A DNA stretch of 5,564 bases, from positions 1 through 5,564 of the forward strand of contig JAUZPH010000276.1 in the NCBI GenBank assembly GCA_030706065.1, read 5' to 3'. Position numbers and translations under genes: made by a program. This document shows, one piece after another, positions 1 through 5,242 of this stretch. The notes below the pieces were generated by a model. The model did no database searches. It saw nothing but the letters and a program-made list of their open reading frames with translations, and was not told the origin of the DNA. How positions within the stretch are numbered: the stretch's first letter is position 1; the number at the start of each line of letters is the position of its first letter. This stretch comes from Bacillota bacterium. GTDB taxonomy: Bacteria > Bacillota > Clostridia > Clostridiales > Clostridiaceae.

Positions 1-426
1 ATCTTCGGCATAATAGAGGCTCTTGTTTTTATCCTGCCAATTTCCTATTTTGCAGAGCTGTTTAAAGGCTTTTTTCTCAAGGATATTATTATTTATATGA
101 GTATTTCTATTTTATTCTTAACCTCAATATTTATATTTATTTCCACCTTCTTTAACAAGGAGGAGGTATTTATGACCGGAGGCAATATCCTTGTATTCAT
201 ATGCGGGCTGGCGGGAGGAAGCTTTCTGCCGCTGCAGCTCATGCCTGCGGAGATTCAGAAGCTGGCATCCTTTACTCCGAACTTCTGGATTATCAAGGGA
301 AGCCTGTATCTTGTCAATTATTTTCCGTTGAGCAGCATAGCAAATATAATAGAAGCCTTTGCCGCTGTTTCCCTGGTGCTTATTATAGGAACGGCCCTCA
401 GGCTGAGCAAGGTGGTGAGAGCATGA
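1..426 (+). CDS. ABC-2 type transporter permease, C-terminal part (5' end outside window)
   Basis: The frame is open from base 1 to the TGA at 424-426 and gives the last 141 residues of a larger protein; ABC-2 permeases usually run to about 370-400 residues, so well over half is missing. The visible part is mostly hydrophobic, with probable membrane segments near residues 4-22, 31-50, 59-80 and 116-135. The family signature is the stretch at residues 72-100, where a GGSFLPLQLMP core is followed by a Pro-x-x-Trp element (PNFW), matching the conserved loop of ABC2_membrane-type permeases. The protein would form the membrane channel of an ABC exporter, with an ATPase probably encoded upstream. 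Its stop overlaps the start of the next permease by four bases, which indicates translational coupling and a heteromeric permease pair. The substrate (drug, lipid, peptide or other) cannot be told from this fragment. Confidence 0.88.
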   Translation: MFGIIEALVFILPISYFAELFKGFFLKDIIIYMSISILFLTSIFIFISTFFNKEEVFMTGGNILVFICGLAGGSFLPLQLMPAEIQKLASFTPNFWIIKGSLYLVNYFPLSSIANIIEAFAAVSLVLIIGTALRLSKVVRA

Positions 427-1634
427 CGACTCCATCAACGACACTGATCATTGCAGCAAACAGATTCAGGCTCATGACCAGAAACAAGGTTTTAATACTG
501 CTCTGCCTCCTCCTTCCATTGATGTTTTCACTGATGGTGAACAGGATATTTGCAAAGAGCAGCCTTTATGACTCCATCCCCATGGCCATAATCGATAAGG
601 ATAATTCGGAGACCTCTCAGAATATTGTGAGCAATATAAGGAAGAATAAAACCATTCACCTGGAGGTCATCCGGGAGAGGGATATAGAGAACTATATTTC
701 CAAGGAAAAGGTCCAGGCAGTATATATTTTGAAGGAAGGCATGGAAAAGAGCATACAGGCCGGAAATTATAACAATCTGGTTTCGGTGTATGCCGTGCCG
801 GGAAGTATAACCGCTATGGGCATAAGCGATATTATTGCCGGGGAAATTGTGCCCTATATCTGTGAATCCAAGTTGGAAAACGGTGCCTCAAGCATGCTTA
901 AGGGTGTCAGCAGGGAAGATATTAAGAAGGGAATAATGAAAGAGATTTCAAAGCTTATGGAGGACCAGGACTATGAACTGCCGGTGAGGATTGAAATGAA
1001 GACTCCGGAGAGGAGCTCTGAAGAGGATACTCAAAAGGGTGATATATTTTCTGCTGAAATCGGCCTGGGCATGATCCTGATGTTCTCCACCATATTCATG
1101 CTGGCAGGCTGCAGTACCATAATAAAGGAAAGGGAAAACAGGATCCGCAGCAGGATAAAGGTGTCCGGAGTATCGCCCTTCAGCCTTCTAGTGGCGGATA
1201 TAGCCGCCGTCAGCGCTGCCGGGGCCATCATAACCCTTCTCCAGTTTGTCATGCTGTACGGTGTTTTGAAGGGGTCCACCGCAGGCACCATAGCATCGGT
1301 GTCTGCAGCCTGTATCGTATATATACTGTGTGCAGCAGCTCTGCTGATTTTTCTGGCAGCTGTCTTCAAAAGCCATATAACCTTCCAGAGCTTTATGCCG
1401 GTGGTGATACTGGTGATGGGGATTTTGTCAGGCTGCATCTGGAGTGTTGAAATGATGCCTGCAGCCATGGAGAAGGTTTCAGCCTTCATTCCCACCTATT
1501 GGGCCCATAAAGCGCTTACAGAGGTGATAATGTACGGCGGTGGTTTCGGTTCCATCGTCAAAGGCCTTGAAATTCTGGGATTAATGACAGCAGTTTTTGT
1601 GCTTCCGAGCTATATAATATATAGAAGAGAGTAA
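423..1634 (+). CDS. ABC-2 type transporter permease, complete
   Basis: This encodes a 403-residue integral membrane subunit of an ABC exporter. The order is a cytoplasmic N-terminus, a first membrane helix near 23-40, a large probably extracellular domain near 45-205, and about five more helices near 212-233, 255-280, 290-314, 322-340 and 380-399. That is the usual plan of ABC2_membrane_3 permeases. After helix 2 comes a charged cytoplasmic stretch (KERENRIRSRIKVSGV, 235-250) typical of the family, and residues 336-364 carry the SGCIW...MMP...PTYW loop also seen in the upstream partner. The ATG at 423 was chosen because AAGGTGGTGA (409-418) lies just before it and ATGA overlaps the upstream stop; an in-frame ATG at 201 would lie deep inside the upstream gene. 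The TAA runs straight into a terminator, so this is the last gene of the operon. The substrate is unknown. Confidence 0.92.
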   Translation: MTTPSTTLIIAANRFRLMTRNKVLILLCLLLPLMFSLMVNRIFAKSSLYDSIPMAIIDKDNSETSQNIVSNIRKNKTIHLEVIRERDIENYISKEKVQAVYILKEGMEKSIQAGNYNNLVSVYAVPGSITAMGISDIIAGEIVPYICESKLENGASSMLKGVSREDIKKGIMKEISKLMEDQDYELPVRIEMKTPERSSEEDTQKGDIFSAEIGLGMILMFSTIFMLAGCSTIIKERENRIRSRIKVSGVSPFSLLVADIAAVSAAGAIITLLQFVMLYGVLKGSTAGTIASVSAACIVYILCAAALLIFLAAVFKSHITFQSFMPVVILVMGILSGCIWSVEMMPAAMEKVSAFIPTYWAHKALTEVIMYGGGFGSIVKGLEILGLMTAVFVLPSYIIYRRE

Positions 1635-1669
1635 AAAAAGGCGGGTTGAATTTCTTCAACCTGCCTTTT
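1633..1669. terminator. Bidirectional rho-independent terminator between convergent genes
   Basis: The arms 1636-1650 and 1655-1669 form a 15-bp stem with one G-U pair around a 4-base loop (TTTC). Read on the + strand, the GC part of the stem is followed by TTTT, ending the permease operon. Read on the - strand it is followed by seven Ts (complement of 1633-1639), ending the zinc-ribbon gene whose stop is 15 bases away. The longer T-run suggests it works better for the - strand. The A-run starts inside the permease stop codon. Confidence 0.9.
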
Positions 1670-1684
1670 GAAGTCTCTATGGAA

Positions 1685-2677
1685 TTACATTATTCCCATA
1701 AATACTCCATGGTAGAAACCGGATACGCTTGGTCCGGCAATCTTGAAAATGATAAAGTTCAAAAGGTACAGCGCCAAAACTGCCACCATCATTGAATAGA
1801 AGGCTGCAGTTTCAGATTTGTTTACATTGCTTGATACTGCCTTGTATATAAGTATGAAGGAACTCATAACACCGGCAAGGTATATCATATAACCGATGCT
1901 TAAATCAGCATATCCCAAAATAGTTCCCAGAAGAGCAAGGGCCAGGTAAGGAATTGCTGCAAAGAGAAGTACATTCAAAGCATGTACAACATTGAAGCTG
2001 CCCTTCAGTATAACTATATTTATGAGAAGCATTATTCCCCAGATGGCTGCCATCATCAGTATGACGAACATGAAGGACGTGAGGAACACTTTGCCGAGGC
2101 CGATTAATCCTGATAATTCGCTGCCGGCGGCGCCAAACAGATCTTCCAGGCTGTTTATGCCAGTGATGGCACCAAAGTGCGCCCTGATATGCGCGGCGGA
2201 CCAGAAGTTCTGCAGGATTATAAGTACGCTCATAATTCCAAGGGCAAAGAAAGTTCCTATTGCTGAAAACTCGAAGCGTGTTTTTGTTATGGTGGCTACA
2301 GGATTCTTAAAGAAGCTCACCAAATCTTTTCCAAGGTTCCCCATTGCAATGCCGAAAGCAGAAGGAGCCTGTGGTATGTACTGTTGTTGATTATAAGCCA
2401 TGCCGGCATTTGGCTGATAGCCCTGCTGGTAGTTTTGCTGATAACCCTGCTGGTAGTTTGGCTGGGCATTCTGCTGGAAATTCTGAGAAGAGTTTTGTTG
2501 GAAGTTCTGGGATACATTCTGCTGGAAATTCGGTTGAACATTTTGCTGGTAAGTCGGTTGTGCATTTTCTTGTGGTGCAGCATTGGCATTCTGAGCTGGT
2601 GCTACGACAGTGCCGCAGTTACCGCAGAACTTGTCGTCATCGTTCATGAAGCTGCCGCAATTTGGACAAAAAGCCAT
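1685..2677 (-). CDS. Zinc-ribbon, Q/N-repeat, multi-pass membrane protein (Yip1-like)
   Basis: This encodes a 330-residue protein in three parts. Residues 1-24 are a zinc ribbon with CPNCG (Cys4, Cys7) and CGNCG (Cys18, Cys21), the zinc_ribbon_2 type common at the N-terminus of Firmicute membrane proteins. Residues 29-104 are a low-complexity linker rich in Gln and Asn, of which 43-90 are six exact 8-residue repeats of form [YF]QQ[NG]xxxN. Residues 138-313 hold about five hydrophobic helices (near 138-158, 197-223, 231-255, 260-280, 290-313), the number expected for the Yip1 superfamily; that assignment is by topology, not by a clear motif. The start at 2677 is supported by AGGGGG six bases upstream; an in-frame TTG at 2710 lacks one. 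The zinc ribbon probably sits in the cytoplasm. It has its own promoter and stands alone between convergent and divergent neighbours. Its function is not known. Confidence 0.88.
   Translation of the reverse strand: MAFCPNCGSFMNDDDKFCGNCGTVVAPAQNANAAPQENAQPTYQQNVQPNFQQNVSQNFQQNSSQNFQQNAQPNYQQGYQQNYQQGYQPNAGMAYNQQQYIPQAPSAFGIAMGNLGKDLVSFFKNPVATITKTRFEFSAIGTFFALGIMSVLIILQNFWSAAHIRAHFGAITGINSLEDLFGAAGSELSGLIGLGKVFLTSFMFVILMMAAIWGIMLLINIVILKGSFNVVHALNVLLFAAIPYLALALLGTILGYADLSIGYMIYLAGVMSSFILIYKAVSSNVNKSETAAFYSMMVAVLALYLLNFIIFKIAGPSVSGFYHGVFMGIM
2408..2551 (-). repeat. Six in-frame 24-bp tandem repeats coding the Q/N linker
   Basis: The 144 bases divide exactly into six 24-base units, each coding eight residues that begin Tyr or Phe-Gln-Gln and end in Asn. 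Units vary at positions 4-7 (NVQP, NVSQ, NSSQ, NAQP, GYQQ, GYQP). The two units nearest the membrane domain share the Gly-Tyr version and differ by only a few bases, as expected from a recent duplication. This is coding repeat DNA, likely to vary in copy number between strains. Confidence 0.92.
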
Positions 2678-2712
2678 GATTAATCCCCCTTTTAAATTAT
2701 TGGAAGACAACG

Positions 2713-2727
2713 CAAAATAATATTTTG
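2713..2727. promoter_or_regulatory. Perfect 7-1-7 palindrome in the zinc-ribbon gene leader
   Basis: CAAAATA-A-TATTTTG is a perfect inverted repeat with a single central base. The one-base centre makes it a poor RNA hairpin and a better candidate for a DNA site bound by a dimeric regulator. It lies about 55 bases downstream of the predicted start of the - strand transcript and 36 bases before the start codon. No known regulator is assigned. Confidence 0.3.
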
Positions 2728-2782
2728 TATGATACCTGAAATAGGTTGCCTGCCACTATAATAAATATTCTGAATCAAAATT

Positions 2783-2811
2783 ATTATACTACAAATTTAT
2801 GCAAGTTTCAA
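2783..2811 (-). promoter_or_regulatory. Sigma-A promoter of the zinc-ribbon membrane protein gene
   Basis: On the - strand there is a TTGAAA -35 box (2806-2811), a 17-base spacer and a perfect TATAAT -10 box (2783-2788). Transcription would begin near 2776, leaving a leader of about 100 bases before the ATG at 2677. An 8-base inverted repeat (2791-2798 and 2810-2817) spans the spacer and the -35 box and could be an operator. Confidence 0.82.
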
Positions 2812-2843
2812 ATTTGTCCCGCGCATTTTGTATAAAATCCAGT

Positions 2844-2872
2844 TTGAAAACGTTTATGACATATGATACAAT
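2844..2872 (+). promoter_or_regulatory. Sigma-A promoter of the 92-residue protein / YihY unit
   Basis: TTGAAA (2844-2849), a 17-base spacer and TACAAT (2867-2872), with a TG one base before the -10 box (extended -10). Transcription would begin near 2879. It lies back to back with the - strand promoter, the two -35 boxes being 32 bases apart. The direct repeat ACATATGA (2859-2866, 2876-2883) flanks the -10 box, and a Fur-like 7-1-7 element follows at 2886-2900. Confidence 0.82.
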
Positions 2873-2885
2873 AATACATATGAAG

Positions 2886-2900
2886 TGATAATGATTACCG
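2886..2900. promoter_or_regulatory. Candidate Fur-family operator (7-1-7)
   Basis: TGATAAT-G-ATTACCG matches the Bacillus Fur box consensus TGATAATnATTATCA at 12 of 14 defined positions; the match to the Zur consensus is poorer. It lies just after the expected transcription start of the gene at 2923, a usual place for a repressor site. AT-rich leaders produce such matches by chance, so this is only a candidate. Confidence 0.25.
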
Positions 2901-2922
2901 TTTAAGGGTTAAGGAGACTGCC

Positions 2923-3201
2923 ATGAATATCTATGAAGATTTGATCAGTGATGCTAACAAACTTACAGGCACATTTACCATAAGGTATAATTTTGGCGAT
3001 TACGGGAAAGAATTATATAGCTCCACTTATGACGAGCTAAGCGGATGGATAAGGAAAGCTCTTAAGGAAATAGAGCTTCACGAAGCAGGGGGAAGAAGCA
3101 GTACCTTATATATGGAATTGCACAAGTTTAGAGGAAGAGCCGGTGATGTCACCCTGAGTGAAATGCTGCATCTGATTTCCATGTTGACCCAGGCGGGCTA
3201 G
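2923..3201 (+). CDS. Small protein of unknown function, 92 residues
   Basis: I do not recognise the family. The protein is 92 residues long, has no cysteine, no signal peptide and no membrane segment, and is mixed in charge. It is probably a small soluble cytoplasmic protein with a mixed fold: a strand-like stretch near 17-25 (TFTIRYNFG), a likely helix near 37-52 (DELSGWIRKALKEIEL) and a C-terminal hydrophobic helix near 78-90 (LSEMLHLISMLTQ). It is a convincing gene because AAGGAG (2911-2916) stands six bases before the ATG and a strong sigma-A promoter lies at 2844-2872. The next gene, for a YihY/BrkB membrane protein, begins 59 bases after its stop with no terminator between, so the two are probably co-transcribed. 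A functional link to that protein is possible but unproven. Confidence 0.8.
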   Translation: MNIYEDLISDANKLTGTFTIRYNFGDYGKELYSSTYDELSGWIRKALKEIELHEAGGRSSTLYMELHKFRGRAGDVTLSEMLHLISMLTQAG

Positions 3202-3260
3202 GATGCCCTGACCTCTTCTCCCGGGTTTACGGCATGCTCCGGCAGAGCGAGGTTGAAACA

Positions 3261-4085
3261 ATGAATAGTTCCATACGGTTTATTACTGTCCTTGCAAGAA
3301 AGTACAAGGCTGACGAAGTGTCAATAATGTCTTCCATGCTGGCTTACAGCCTGCTTTTGTCTCTTATGCCTTTTTTGATATTCCTTTTGACCCTTGTGGG
3401 CTTTACGTCCATTAGCAGCAGGGAGGTTCTTGAATATCTGAGGGGGGTAATCCCGAAAGAGGCTCTGAAGCTTCTTGAAGACGCAGTGGTGGAAGTGGTG
3501 GATGTGAAAAACGGCAGCCTCCTTTCCTTCAGTCTTGTTACTGCAGTGTGGGCTGCTACCGGAGGTACAAAAACTGTAATGAGATGCCTGAACAGAGCCT
3601 ACGGCCAGAAGGAAAGCCGTGGGTTTATAAAGGTTCAGCTCCTTTCCGTCATTTTTACTATCGGCCTGGTTGTGGCTCTTTTTATAACGATACTGCTCCT
3701 GGTCTTCGGCAATGTCATAGGCGAGTATGTGGTGAGCCGCCTGAGTCTGCCCTATGACCTCAAATTGAACTGGGATGTTATCCGGTACATTGTAACGGTA
3801 GTGGTTATGGTAATAATCTTTGTCTTTATCTACCGATTCCTTCCGAGCAGAAGGCTTAAATTCAGGGAGGCCATACCGGGAGCACTGTTTTCAACGGCGG
3901 GATGGATTACTGCCTCCATAGGCTTCTCCTTCTATGTTGACAATTTCGGCAATTATTCAATGATGTACGGAGGCATAGCGGCGGTTTTTATTCTGATGGC
4001 CTGGATTTATCTGAGTTCCACCATATTGATGCTGGGCGGAGAAATAAATGCCGCACTGGCGTTGGATTTAAAAAGCCCCCTTTGA
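3261..4085 (+). CDS. YihY/BrkB family membrane protein
   Basis: This encodes a 274-residue integral membrane protein of the YihY/virulence factor BrkB family (UPF0761), once mistaken for ribonuclease BN. Hydrophobic segments lie near residues 24-48, 86-104, 126-150, 174-193, 205-225 and 236-260, the six expected. Family features include the N-terminal AYSLLLSLMPFLIF stretch (28-41), the ATGGTKTVMRCLNRAYG element (99-115), and a C-terminal block 224-263 with FYVDNFGNYSMMYGG, WIYLSS and LGGEINA. Its molecular role is not established; family members have been proposed as transporters or envelope proteins. The ATG at 3261 is preferred since GAGG (3249-3252) precedes it by eight bases; an in-frame ATG at 3234 has no good ribosome binding site and would add only nine polar residues. 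It is the second gene after the 92-residue protein and is followed by a terminator. Confidence 0.9.
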   Translation: MNSSIRFITVLARKYKADEVSIMSSMLAYSLLLSLMPFLIFLLTLVGFTSISSREVLEYLRGVIPKEALKLLEDAVVEVVDVKNGSLLSFSLVTAVWAATGGTKTVMRCLNRAYGQKESRGFIKVQLLSVIFTIGLVVALFITILLLVFGNVIGEYVVSRLSLPYDLKLNWDVIRYIVTVVVMVIIFVFIYRFLPSRRLKFREAIPGALFSTAGWITASIGFSFYVDNFGNYSMMYGGIAAVFILMAWIYLSSTILMLGGEINAALALDLKSPL

Positions 4086-4100
4086 AAGTGAATTAATATG

Positions 4101-4131
4101 AATGTCTGCATCTATACTGCAGGCATTTTTT
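4101..4131 (+). terminator. Rho-independent terminator after the YihY/BrkB gene
   Basis: The arms 4101-4110 and 4118-4127 pair over ten bases with one T-G wobble around a 7-base loop, and the right arm runs into a T-run at 4126-4131. It lies 15 bases after the stop codon and separates this unit from the rfbD unit. Confidence 0.87.
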
Positions 4132-4160
4132 ATAAGGAGAACTGGCTTGCTAATAGGGAT

Positions 4161-4190
4161 TTGCAGAATCGACCCGGGTTCTGTTATAAT
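4161..4190 (+). promoter_or_regulatory. Probable promoter of rfbD (extended -10)
   Basis: A perfect TATAAT (4185-4190) is preceded by TG one base before (4182-4183), an extended -10 element. The -35 region is weak: TTGCAG (4161-4166) with an 18-base spacer. The start would be near 4197, giving a leader of about 140 bases. It is the best promoter between the upstream terminator and rfbD. Confidence 0.6.
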
Positions 4191-4218
4191 ACTCTATGAT
4201 ACAAAAGTGATTTTAATC

Positions 4219-4319
4219 CGGCAGTATAAATGATGGGATAATAAACCTGATGCCGGCATTGTATAATGTAGATGAATGCCGACGGAGTATATACGAAATA
4301 AGTCTTAAAATACTGCCGT
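4219..4319 (+). promoter_or_regulatory. Structured rfbD leader with mutually exclusive helices
   Basis: CGGCAGTAT (4219-4227) is exactly complementary to ATACTGCCG (4310-4318), and a second helix nests inside it: CGGCATT (4254-4260) with AATGCCG (4275-4281). The same 3' strand can instead pair with ACGGAGTAT (4282-4290) over nine pairs with one bulged base at 4315. The shared strand ends six bases before the ribosome binding site (AGGAGG, 4325-4330). The sequence therefore allows two exclusive folds next to the binding site, as in translational switches, but I recognise no known riboswitch class and no T-run follows the helices. Confidence 0.35.
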
Positions 4320-4336
4320 ATATCAGGAGGGATATA

Positions 4337-5167
4337 ATGAAAATTTTGATTACTGGAGCCAACGGACAGCTTGGCCGTGAGCTCACCAGACAGTATTCCG
4401 AGAGGAAGGAGGAATTAATCCTCACAGATGTGGAGCAGTTGGACATAACAAATGTGGGAGAGGTTAACACCTTTGTCAAGTTACATAGGCCTGAGGTTAT
4501 TATCAACTGCGCAGCCCACACCGCTGTAGATAAATGTGAAACGGATGTTGACAATGCCTACAGAATAAATGCCGTTGGCCCGAAGAACCTGGCGGCTGCA
4601 GCCTTTGCAGTGGGAGCGGAGATTGTACAGATTTCTACGGATTATGTCTTTGATGGTGAAGGCTCCAGGCCAATAACGGAATTTGATGAACCGAACCCTC
4701 AGACGGTATATGGTGCTTCAAAGCTTCTGGGAGAGAAGTTTACTGCGCAGTTAAACCCGAAACACTATATTTTAAGAACGGCCTGGCTTTATGGCGAGGG
4801 AAATAATTTTGTACGAACAATGCTGAAGCTCAGTGAGACAAATAAGTCCATAAAGGTGGTAAATGACCAGCAGGGTTCGCCTACCAGTACAGTAGATTTG
4901 GCCATGGCTATTATAAAGCTGGTAGATGAGAAGAATTTCGGTCTTTTCCATGCCACCTGCAAAGGCCAATGCACCTGGTATGAACTTACAAAGGAAATCT
5001 TCAGATTAAAGGGTATAGACACGGAGGTTGTTCCCTGCACTACGGAGGAATTTCCAAGGCCTGCCAAAAGGCCTAGGTATTCCGTACTCAGCAACCGCAT
5101 GATGGTACTTACTACCGGCGACATAATGAGAGACTGGAAGGAAGCTCTGGAAGAGTATTTAAAGTAG
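4337..5167 (+). CDS. rfbD: dTDP-4-dehydrorhamnose reductase
   Basis: This enzyme carries out the last step of dTDP-L-rhamnose synthesis, reducing dTDP-4-dehydro-L-rhamnose with NAD(P)H in the cytoplasm; the product feeds cell-surface or spore-coat polysaccharides. The 276-residue protein is close to the usual 280-300. It is an extended SDR with a Rossmann fold: GANGQLG cofactor loop (7-13), DITN (36-39), NCAAHTAVDKCE (57-68), STDYVFDG (100-107), the YGASK catalytic pair (Tyr125, Lys129, with Thr101 of the triad), DQQGSPT (177-183) and the substrate-side RPAKRPRYSVLSN (241-253), all typical of RmlD. The ATG at 4337 is set by AGGAGG (4325-4330) six bases upstream and puts the cofactor loop at the N-terminus; an in-frame ATG at 4250 would add 29 unrelated residues. 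The other rhamnose genes (rfbA, B, C) are not in the window, and terminators lie on both sides, so it is transcribed alone. A related SDR acting on another nucleotide sugar cannot be excluded. Confidence 0.93.
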   Translation: MKILITGANGQLGRELTRQYSERKEELILTDVEQLDITNVGEVNTFVKLHRPEVIINCAAHTAVDKCETDVDNAYRINAVGPKNLAAAAFAVGAEIVQISTDYVFDGEGSRPITEFDEPNPQTVYGASKLLGEKFTAQLNPKHYILRTAWLYGEGNNFVRTMLKLSETNKSIKVVNDQQGSPTSTVDLAMAIIKLVDEKNFGLFHATCKGQCTWYELTKEIFRLKGIDTEVVPCTTEEFPRPAKRPRYSVLSNRMMVLTTGDIMRDWKEALEEYLK

Positions 5168-5202
5168 GGCTGCGCTGCGGTGGAAAGTGAACATAGAATA
5201 AG

Positions 5203-5242
5203 AGGGGCTGTCGCACTAAGTAATCTGCGGAGCCCCTTTTTT
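5203..5242 (+). terminator. Rho-independent terminator after rfbD
   Basis: AGGGGCT (5203-5209) pairs with AGCCCCT (5231-5237), and inside it CGCA (5212-5215) pairs with TGCG (5226-5229), leaving a small internal loop and a 10-base end loop. Six Ts follow (5237-5242). It lies about 35 bases after the rfbD stop. The left arm, GGGGCTGTCGCA, is also reminiscent of the terminal inverted repeats of some clostridial insertion sequences. Confidence 0.82.

Noticed and set aside
201..422. In-frame extension of the second permease back to an ATG at 201
   Set aside because: It would overlap the upstream permease by 226 bases; the ATG at 423 has a strong ribosome binding site and the classic ATGA overlap.
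1031..1495. 154-codon open frame on the - strand
   Set aside because: It lies wholly antisense to the permease membrane domain, has no ribosome binding site or family features, and is explained by the codon pattern of the real gene.
2408..2551. Regularly spaced repeats as a CRISPR array
   Set aside because: The 24-bp units are directly adjacent with no spacers and keep the reading frame of a protein.
1992..2683. Several open frames on the + strand and a second - frame opposite or within the zinc-ribbon gene
   Set aside because: They are out-of-frame readings of the 24-bp repeats and membrane segments; the products are low complexity and lack initiation signals.
2678..2710. TTG start at 2710 for the zinc-ribbon protein
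   Set aside because: No ribosome binding site, and it would place 11 residues before a zinc ribbon that normally begins the protein; the ATG at 2677 has AGGGGG upstream.
4262..4267. Second TATAAT before rfbD
   Set aside because: No acceptable -35 box at 16-18 bases and no TG extension; the box at 4185-4190 is better.
4250..4336. N-terminal extension of rfbD from ATG 4250
   Set aside because: No ribosome binding site; it adds 29 residues before a cofactor loop that is normally at the very N-terminus.
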